From: an uncultured Clostridia bacterium
GTDB taxonomy: Bacteria; Bacillota; Clostridia; UBA1381
Assembly (NCBI GenBank): GCA_905236685.1
Contig: CAJOPD010000077.1
Span: 1-11,054 of the forward strand
DNA: 11,054 nucleotides
Reading direction: 5' to 3'
Shown here piece after piece: positions 5,980 to 11,054 of the stretch. Position numbers and translations under genes: made by a program. How positions within the stretch are numbered: the stretch's first letter is position 1; each line of letters begins with the position of its first letter. The notes beneath the pieces are model-generated. The model was not told the origin of the DNA, searched no databases, and was given only the letters and a program-made list of their open reading frames with translations.

Positions 5980-7732
5980 AAATTGCATATTTATCGCTGT
6001 ATTCCTTATATAACTCGAAAAATCCGTTTCGTCCCTCATTTTTAACCTGATTTAAATATTCGTGCGTATCAAGCGCGTTATGCTTTAATTCAAGTATGCT
6101 TACCGCGATATTCGAGCAGTGGTCAGCTACCCTTTCAAAATTGGTAATAAGGTCTGACAGGACAAATCCGAACTCTATCGTGCAAAGTCCGTCACGGAGA
6201 CGGCCTATATGATTGTCCTTAATCGCTTTCTTTAAATCATCTATTGTCTGTTCAAGAGGTTCAACCCGCTTTGCAAGCTCTCTGTCGCCCTCTTTGAATG
6301 CTTCCACCGAAACATCAAGAATTTCCAAAACCGCGCCTTGCATAACTCCGATTTCCCTTTCTGCGTCCTTGGAAAATTCTATCCCTTTTTCAAATACTTC
6401 CCTTGCAACATTTTTTATATTTACGGCGTGGTCGGAAATCCGTTCCAAATCTCCAACTACATGCAGAAGCTGAGTTACCGTTTTGCTGTCCTTTTCGGAA
6501 AGCTTTCCGAGTGCAAGATGGACAAGGTATGTACTTATCTTATCCTCGTACATATCCACCGTTGTTTCTTCCTCTTCAATTTGCTCCGCCACATTTTTAT
6601 CATAGTTGCGCAAAAGGTCAAGCGATGCAAAAAGCGTAGTTCTTGAAATATCCGCCATTTTACCTACAAGCTCATTACATTTTTCCACAGCATACCCCGG
6701 TGTTAACAAAAATCTTTCGTCCAGGGTATCGAAAACATCGATTTTCCGCTTTTCTCTCTTCTCTTTTACCAGTGCTTTTGCAGTTTTTTCTATTTTATCA
6801 GAGAACGGCATAAGCACAAGTGTTGCCAAGATATTGAATACTGTATGTATTACCGCTATATAAACAGCCCCTACCGTTTTTGACATTATGGAAAAGCCGA
6901 AAATTGCATTTGCAAGATAAAATGCCCCCGCAACAATAACAACGCTCACAATTTTTATGTATACGCAGGCTGCCGCAACGCGCTTTGCGTTTGTGTTTCC
7001 GTTTATTGCCGACAGCACGGGTGTAAGCGCCGCACCGATATTTGCGCCCAAAACGAGCGGAAGCGCCACTTTGAAGCTTACCGCTCCCGTTATCGATATT
7101 GCCTGCAAAACACCCACCGAGGCAGAGGAGGACTGTATCACCGCCGTAAGCACAAACCCTGCCAAAACGCCCATTACGGGATTTGAAAACATCATCAGAA
7201 GTTTTGCGAAAACGGGGCTGTCTTTAAGTCCTGACATTGATGACGACATTGTTTCCATTCCGAACATAAGCACGCTGAAACCCAAAAGAATTGAGCCTAT
7301 GTCCTTTTGTTTGTCGCGTTTTGCCGTAAAGCTCAGAATAATGCCTATCATAGCAAGGACGGGCGTAAAGGAGGACGGGCGTAAAAGTTTTAGAAAAAAG
7401 CTTTCACCGTTTATCCCCGACAAGCTCAAAATCCACGCCGTCACCGTCGTTCCCAGATTTGCACCCATTATGATGCTTATCGTTTGGGAAAGTTTCATAA
7501 TACCCGAGTTGACAAAGCCCACAAGCATAACGGTAGTTGCTCCCGAGCTCTGTATTACCGCAGTAACTGCCGCTCCCAAAAGAAAGCCTTTCAGTTTATT
7601 TGATGTAAGCTTTTCCAGAATAACTTCAAGCTTACTGCCCGAAAGCTTTTTTAAGCTCTCGCCCATTATGTCCATTCCGTAAAGGAACAGGGCAAGACCT
7701 CCGAACAATGTCAATACAGAAAAAAAGTCCAT
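5978..7732 (-). CDS. Na+/phosphate cotransporter (Na/Pi family) with C-terminal PhoU-like domain
   Basis: Proteins of this family couple sodium entry to inorganic phosphate uptake across the cytoplasmic membrane. The 584 residues fall into two parts. Residues 1 to about 315 are hydrophobic and hold the family's inverted repeat, marked by QSSGATT (61-67) and QSSSASVG (200-207), each followed by GANLGTTVTA (90-99) or GANIGAALTP (229-238). Residues of about 335-570 are soluble and helical, with two PhoU-type metal-binding signatures, DLERISDHAVNI (428-439) and NFERVADHCSNI (531-542). Length fits the Na/Pi-PhoU fusion type. ATG 7732 is preceded by AGGAGGA (7739-7745). The RNase J stop is 19 bases upstream with no terminator or promoter between, so the two are probably one operon. 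The PhoU-like part may sense phosphate status; whether the protein imports or exports phosphate cannot be read from sequence. Confidence 0.92.
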   Translation of the reverse strand: MDFFSVLTLFGGLALFLYGMDIMGESLKKLSGSKLEVILEKLTSNKLKGFLLGAAVTAVIQSSGATTVMLVGFVNSGIMKLSQTISIIMGANLGTTVTAWILSLSGINGESFFLKLLRPSSFTPVLAMIGIILSFTAKRDKQKDIGSILLGFSVLMFGMETMSSSMSGLKDSPVFAKLLMMFSNPVMGVLAGFVLTAVIQSSSASVGVLQAISITGAVSFKVALPLVLGANIGAALTPVLSAINGNTNAKRVAAACVYIKIVSVVIVAGAFYLANAIFGFSIMSKTVGAVYIAVIHTVFNILATLVLMPFSDKIEKTAKALVKEKREKRKIDVFDTLDERFLLTPGYAVEKCNELVGKMADISRTTLFASLDLLRNYDKNVAEQIEEEETTVDMYEDKISTYLVHLALGKLSEKDSKTVTQLLHVVGDLERISDHAVNIKNVAREVFEKGIEFSKDAEREIGVMQGAVLEILDVSVEAFKEGDRELAKRVEPLEQTIDDLKKAIKDNHIGRLRDGLCTIEFGFVLSDLITNFERVADHCSNIAVSILELKHNALDTHEYLNQVKNEGRNGFFELYKEYSDKYAI

Positions 7733-7751
7733 AAAAAATCCTCCTGCTTTA

Positions 7752-9413
7752 CTATATCTCCATAATGACCGGTATAATCATCGGAGTTCTGTTTGTTTCA
7801 TCATAAATGTATTTATATATACTGTTTCGTATTGAAGTCTTTATGGTTGCCCAATCGCTTATTTTCGCCTTTTTGCACGCCTCAATCCGCTCTTTTGCTA
7901 TATCCTTTATCCTTTGCATCAGGTCCTCGGATTCGCGGACATATACAAACCCGCGCGATACAACATCAGGTCCCGAAACAATTTCGCCTGTATCCTTGGA
8001 AATAGTCACAACAGCAATAATAAGCCCGTCCTGTGCCAAAAGCTTTCTGTCGCGGAGCACAATATTTCCTACATCTCCCACTCCGAGACCGTCAACCAAA
8101 ATTCTGCCTGACGGAACTGTGCCCGTAACCTTCGCAGTCTTTTGGTCAAGCTCCAAAACGCTTCCGTTTTGAAGGACAAAAGTATTTTTAATGCCCATTT
8201 TCTCTGCAATATCGGCGTGCAGCATAAGGTGACGCCTCTCGCCGTGGACCGGAATAAAGTACTTTGCCTTTGTAAGAGCAAGTATCATTTTAAGCTCTTC
8301 CTGACAGGCGTGTCCTGAAACATGAACATCGGAAAGCGCCTTATATATAACCTCTGCACCTATTTTAAACAGCTCATTTATGACATTCGACACGCTTTTT
8401 TCGTTACCCGGTATGGGTGTTGCGGAAATTATGATTAAATCGTCCTTGGTAACTTCTACTTTTCTATGGTCGGAAAATGCCATTCGGGAAAGAGCGCTCA
8501 TAGGCTCGCCCTGGCTGCCCGTTGTTATAATAACAAGCTTTTGCGGCGGGTACTTCCCTATCGCATCAAGAGGTATCAAGACGCCTGCGGGTACCTTTAA
8601 ATATCCTAAAAGCAGGGATATTTCTATTATATTTTCCATACTCCTGCCCGAAACGGCAACCTTTCTGCCGTTTTCCGCCGCCGCGTCTATTATCTGCTGC
8701 ACCCTGTGCACATTTGACGCAAAGGTCGCTACAATTATCCGTTTTTTACAGCCCTTAAATATGCCGTTAAATTTGTCGCCCACCATTCTTTCGCTCATAG
8801 CGTAGCCCGGTCTTTCCACATTTGTGCTGTCCGACATAAGCGCCAAAACGCCCTGATTTCCCAGCTCGCCAAGGCGCGCCAGGTCAATCATTTCGCCAAC
8901 GATTGGCGTTGTGTCGATTTTAAAATCGCCCATATGGATTACAACACCGACAGGGGTTGTTATTGCAAGCGCCACAGAATCTGCGATAGAGTGGTTCGTG
9001 CGTATAAATTCTACCGAAAAGACATTGTTTATTTTGACAATATCTCCCGCCTTGACCTTGCACAGCTTTACCTTTGAAAGAAGAGTGTGCTCCTTCAATT
9101 TATGCTCAACAAGTCCGATTGTGAGCTGAGTTCCGTAAACGGGAACATTTATTTGTTTCAAAAAATAGGGCAGTCCTCCTATATGGTCCTCGTGACCGTG
9201 CGTCAGGAAAATGCCTTTGAGCTTTGCCCTGTTTTTCTCAACATACGAAATGTCGTTTATGACCAAATCTACCCCCGGCATATCGTCGTCGGGGAAGGAC
9301 ATTCCGCAATCTACCATTATCATCTCGTTTCCGTACTCGATCACGGTCATATTCTTACCGATCTCGTCGAGACCACCTAACGGTATGATTTTGAGTTTAT
9401 TCTTTTTTGCCAC
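7752..9413 (-). CDS. rnj: Ribonuclease J
   Basis: RNase J is a metallo-beta-lactamase/beta-CASP nuclease with 5' exonuclease and endonuclease activity that matures rRNA and degrades mRNA in Firmicutes. From the chosen GTG the protein has 553 residues, the normal RNase J length. The zinc ligands are in HGHEDH (72-77), the His of NHSIADS (141) and the Asp of MGDFK (163). The beta-CASP core includes SDSTNVERPG (194-203), TTGSQGEP (297-304), DVHVSGHA (362-369) and PVHGE (388-392). The C-terminal domain (about 450-553) is complete. The frame is open ten codons upstream to a GTG at 9443, but GGAGG (9421-9425) is seven bases before GTG 9413, which gives the usual basic N-terminus VAKKNKLKIIPLGG. It has its own strong promoter and runs on to the phosphate cotransporter. 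Only one copy is in view, so RNase J1 versus J2 cannot be decided; the intact metal ligands favour an active enzyme. Confidence 0.95.
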   Translation of the reverse strand: MAKKNKLKIIPLGGLDEIGKNMTVIEYGNEMIMVDCGMSFPDDDMPGVDLVINDISYVEKNRAKLKGIFLTHGHEDHIGGLPYFLKQINVPVYGTQLTIGLVEHKLKEHTLLSKVKLCKVKAGDIVKINNVFSVEFIRTNHSIADSVALAITTPVGVVIHMGDFKIDTTPIVGEMIDLARLGELGNQGVLALMSDSTNVERPGYAMSERMVGDKFNGIFKGCKKRIIVATFASNVHRVQQIIDAAAENGRKVAVSGRSMENIIEISLLLGYLKVPAGVLIPLDAIGKYPPQKLVIITTGSQGEPMSALSRMAFSDHRKVEVTKDDLIIISATPIPGNEKSVSNVINELFKIGAEVIYKALSDVHVSGHACQEELKMILALTKAKYFIPVHGERRHLMLHADIAEKMGIKNTFVLQNGSVLELDQKTAKVTGTVPSGRILVDGLGVGDVGNIVLRDRKLLAQDGLIIAVVTISKDTGEIVSGPDVVSRGFVYVRESEDLMQRIKDIAKERIEACKKAKISDWATIKTSIRNSIYKYIYDETNRTPMIIPVIMEI

Positions 9414-9420
9414 TTTTTTA

Positions 9421-9425
9421 CCTCC
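9421..9425 (-). promoter_or_regulatory. Shine-Dalgarno site fixing the RNase J start
   Basis: GGAGG on the minus strand is seven bases from GTG 9413. It rules out the upstream in-frame GTG at 9443, which lies before this site and has no good site of its own. Confidence 0.85.
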
Positions 9426-9456
9426 GTAATTATTTCCGTACACTCATATATAGTTT

Positions 9457-9486
9457 ATTATACCACCGTTTCCATAAATTAGTCAA
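9457..9486 (-). promoter_or_regulatory. Strong extended -10 promoter of the rnj operon
   Basis: TTGACT (9481-9486), an 18-base spacer and a perfect TATAAT (9457-9462) with TGG directly upstream, i.e. an extended -10. The expected start point near 9450 gives a leader of about 37 bases. It lies beyond the rex terminator, so RNase J is probably transcribed independently of rex. Confidence 0.8.
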
Positions 9487-9504
9487 TCTTTTTGGCACAA
9501 AAAC

Positions 9505-9532
9505 AAATAAAACCGCCCAGTAAAGCGGTTTT
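9505..9532 (-). terminator. Rho-independent terminator of rex
   Basis: On the minus strand AAAACCGC (9516-9509 side) pairs with GCGGTTTT (9525-9532 side) to give an 8-bp stem around an 8-base loop, followed by a short T-rich tail. The stem includes two bases of the rex stop codon (9531-9533). Read on the minus strand the downstream tract is TTTTATTTG, moderately strong. Confidence 0.72.
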
Positions 9533-10163
9533 ATCTTTGGTTTATTTTAAAGGAAAGCGTCATCAGCGAGTCGGTTAAGTGGACATTTTCCACAAAGACC
9601 GAATCTATGCTTTTTAATTCGGTATACGAAAAATTCCAAAAGCCCTTAATCCCGCTGTCCGCCAGCATCTCCGCGACCTTCTCGGTTTCGTTTTTCGGAA
9701 GTGTTAATATTGCAATATCCACATTATTTTCCGCAATAAATTCCCTTGCCCCCGAAATGTCGGAAATTTCAATTCCGCCGACCTTTTGACCTATTTTTTC
9801 TTTATCGCTGTCAAAAATACCGCAGAGTTTAAAGCCTCGCTTTTTCAGCCCGCCATAGTTTGCTATGGCGTGTCCCAGATTTCCCGCACCGATAATTACG
9901 ACCTTATATCCCTTTGTAATTCCTAAAAGCTTTTTAAGTTCTGTTAAAAGATGCTTAACATTATATCCGTACCCCTGCTGACCGAACCCGCCGAAATAGT
10001 TGAAATCCTGCCGTATCTGACTTGCGGTAACGCCCATCTTTTTGCTGAGCGCCGTTGACGAAATGCGCATTTTTCCTTCCCTGTCAAGCTCATCAAGGTA
10101 TCTGTAATATCTCGGAAGACGCCTTACCACAACCTCAGGCACCTTTTTTTCGTTTATATCCAC
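9531..10163 (-). CDS. rex: Redox-sensing transcriptional repressor Rex
   Basis: Rex is a homodimeric repressor that binds DNA when NADH is low and leaves it when NADH binds, controlling fermentation and electron-transfer genes. The 210-residue protein has the normal length. The N-terminal winged helix (about 8-80) contains VVVRRLPRYYRYLDEL and the recognition segment SSTALSKKMGVTASQIRQDF, followed by GGFGQQGYGYNV. The Rossmann domain has IGAGNLGHAIANY (91-103) and an acidic residue after the second strand (IFDSD, about 116-120) that selects NAD(H) over NADP(H). The C-terminal swapped helix is present. GTG 10163 is 10 bases after GGAGG (10174-10178). It is monocistronic by the terminator at its end and divergent from the phosphofructokinase gene. 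Identification is firm; its targets cannot be read from this window. Confidence 0.96.
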   Translation of the reverse strand: MDINEKKVPEVVVRRLPRYYRYLDELDREGKMRISSTALSKKMGVTASQIRQDFNYFGGFGQQGYGYNVKHLLTELKKLLGITKGYKVVIIGAGNLGHAIANYGGLKKRGFKLCGIFDSDKEKIGQKVGGIEISDISGAREFIAENNVDIAILTLPKNETEKVAEMLADSGIKGFWNFSYTELKSIDSVFVENVHLTDSLMTLSFKINQR

Positions 10164-10196
10164 TATCCTTAAACCTCCGCTTATATATACATAAAA

Positions 10197-10225
10197 ATTG
10201 TATCACACTTTTGCCAAAATAGCAA
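10197..10225 (-). promoter_or_regulatory. Promoter of rex
   Basis: TTGCTA (10220-10225), 17-base spacer and TACAAT (10197-10202) preceded by TGA, an extended -10 that compensates for the poorer -35 (four of six). The -35 is embedded in the 15-bp imperfect palindrome at 10211-10225. Confidence 0.6.
10211..10225. repeat. 15-bp imperfect palindrome over the rex -35, possible operator
   Basis: TTGCCAAAATAGCAA has TTGC/GCAA ends and one mismatched pair inside. It covers the -35 box of rex and ends 10 bases before the -35 of the divergent phosphofructokinase promoter. It does not match the usual clostridial Rex site (TTGTTAA, four bases, TTAACAA), so which regulator would bind it, if any, is unknown. 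Confidence 0.35.
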
Positions 10226-10235
10226 TACAAATAAA

Positions 10236-10264
10236 TTGACTTTTAAAGATTTTTAATATATAAT
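10236..10264 (+). promoter_or_regulatory. Strong sigma-A promoter of the phosphofructokinase gene
   Basis: TTGACT (10236-10241), 17-base spacer and a perfect TATAAT (10259-10264). The start point near 10271 gives a leader of about 29 bases, ending in the GGGGGA ribosome site at 10286-10291. Confidence 0.82.
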
Positions 10265-10299
10265 TGTGTAGTAATTTGCGAGTTTGGGGGATTTTTTAG

Positions 10300-11054
10300 A
10301 TGATAGACGGGAATTTTGCGGTTGCACAATCGGGCGGTCCTACCGCCGCAATAAACGCCTCCTTGTGCGGCGTTATACGCGCGGCGCTTTTAAAAAAGAG
10401 AAAAATTTATGGTATGATAAACGGAGTTAAGGGTGCGATAGATAATAATTTTGCGGATTTGGGCGAAATTTTTGTCAACAAGGAAAGTTTAGCGCTTTTG
10501 AAAACCACCCCTGCTGCATATTTAGGCTCGTGCAGATACCGTCTTCCCGATTTTGACGGCAAAAATGACATTTATGAGCAGATTTTTGACAACTTCGCAA
10601 AAAAGAATATAACTATGGTGTTATACATAGGCGGAAATGACTCTATGGACACCGTTATGCGCCTTTCCGAATATGCAAAAATAAACGGAAAATCCGTTCT
10701 TTTTGCAGGCGTTCCAAAAACTATTGACAATGACCTTATGGGTACAGACCATACGCCAGGTTTTGGCTCTGCGGCGAAATTTGTGGCAGCAGCAATTTCT
10801 GAAATTGCCCGCGACTGTGCGGTTTATGCCGACCGATCGGCAACGGTTGTCGAAATTATGGGCAGAAACGCAGGCTGGCTCACCGCCGCCTCCGCTCTCG
10901 CGCGGAGCAGTACGACAGATGCCCCCCACCTTATCTATCTCCCCGAAAGACCGCTTTCACGCGAAAAGCTTATTTCCGATATTGAAAAGTGCACTGCTCG
11001 CAATATGGTGATTGCCGTTTCAGAGGGCATAAAAAACGAAAACGGCGTATATTA
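10300..11054 (+). CDS. 6-phosphofructokinase, pyrophosphate-type sequence signature (N-terminal 251 residues; C-terminus beyond the window)
   Basis: Phosphofructokinases phosphorylate fructose 6-phosphate to the 1,6-bisphosphate in glycolysis. The frame opens at ATG 10300, eight bases after GGGGGA, and runs to the right edge. It begins MIDGNFAVAQSGGPTAAINAS, the family's nucleotide loop. Diagnostic motifs follow: IGGNDSMDT (110-118), PKTIDND (139-145) with catalytic Asp 143, HTPGFGSAAKF (151-161) and MGRNAGW (187-193). ATP-dependent enzymes have GGDGS and PGTIDND; Asp 114 and Lys 140 in those two places are the substitutions linked to pyrophosphate use in the family. So this is probably a PPi-dependent enzyme, reversible and ATP-sparing, though some clostridial homologues with this signature might still use ATP. 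It faces away from rex across 136 bases. The C-terminal third is missing. Confidence 0.88.
   Translation, partial: MIDGNFAVAQSGGPTAAINASLCGVIRAALLKKRKIYGMINGVKGAIDNNFADLGEIFVNKESLALLKTTPAAYLGSCRYRLPDFDGKNDIYEQIFDNFAKKNITMVLYIGGNDSMDTVMRLSEYAKINGKSVLFAGVPKTIDNDLMGTDHTPGFGSAAKFVAAAISEIARDCAVYADRSATVVEIMGRNAGWLTAASALARSSTTDAPHLIYLPERPLSREKLISDIEKCTARNMVIAVSEGIKNENGVY

Noticed and set aside
6700..6710. TGTTAACA palindrome
   Set aside because: It lies inside the cotransporter coding region and is a short A/T-rich palindrome of the kind expected by chance.
6957..7682. 241-codon open frame on the plus strand
   Set aside because: It is the antisense shadow of the phosphate cotransporter gene, which has clear family motifs, a ribosome site and an operon partner. 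The shadow has no ribosome site and an unremarkable Ser/Thr/Pro/Lys-rich composition.

Overview
This is an ordinary chromosomal stretch from a spore-forming, low-to-moderate GC Firmicute, most likely a member of the class Clostridia. Several things point there: AGGAGG-type Shine-Dalgarno sequences before almost every gene, sigma-A-like promoters, frequent GTG starts, a Rex redox repressor, RNase J, a pyrophosphate-type phosphofructokinase and the two-subunit dipicolinate synthase (DpaA/DpaB) that supplies the spore core. DpaAB argues against the Clostridium sensu stricto species that make dipicolinate by another route. I see no mobile element, CRISPR array, tRNA or rRNA, and no base-composition break suggesting transfer. 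No gene-free stretch exceeds about 170 bases.

Layout from left to right. Positions 1-1954 (minus) hold the N-terminal 651 residues of SecA, cut by the window edge, with their own promoter. A hairpin terminator at 2072-2098 separates it from the dipicolinate synthase operon dpaA-dpaB (2120-3544, minus; 3-base gap). Just upstream, behind a strong terminator, is a monocistronic aconitase (3639-5570, minus). Divergent from the aconitase, a small unrecognised membrane-anchored protein (5687-5953, plus) ends at a bidirectional terminator that it shares with the next operon. That operon is RNase J followed by a Na+/phosphate cotransporter with a PhoU-like tail (9413-5978, minus). Upstream lies rex (9531-10163, minus) with its own terminator, and divergent from rex is a phosphofructokinase gene (10300 onward, plus) cut by the right edge.

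How the parts fit together: SecA is the export motor. DpaAB makes dipicolinic acid in the mother cell during sporulation. Aconitase makes isocitrate, probably for 2-oxoglutarate and glutamate supply in an anaerobe. Rex reads the NADH/NAD+ ratio and stands back to back with a glycolytic enzyme. RNase J processes RNA and is probably co-transcribed with the phosphate transporter.

I did not find a convincing new system. The points most worth a second look are the unrecognised 88-residue membrane protein and its nearly leaderless promoter, the overlapping housekeeping- and sporulation-type promoter elements in front of dpaA, and a 15-bp imperfect palindrome in the rex/pfk intergenic region.
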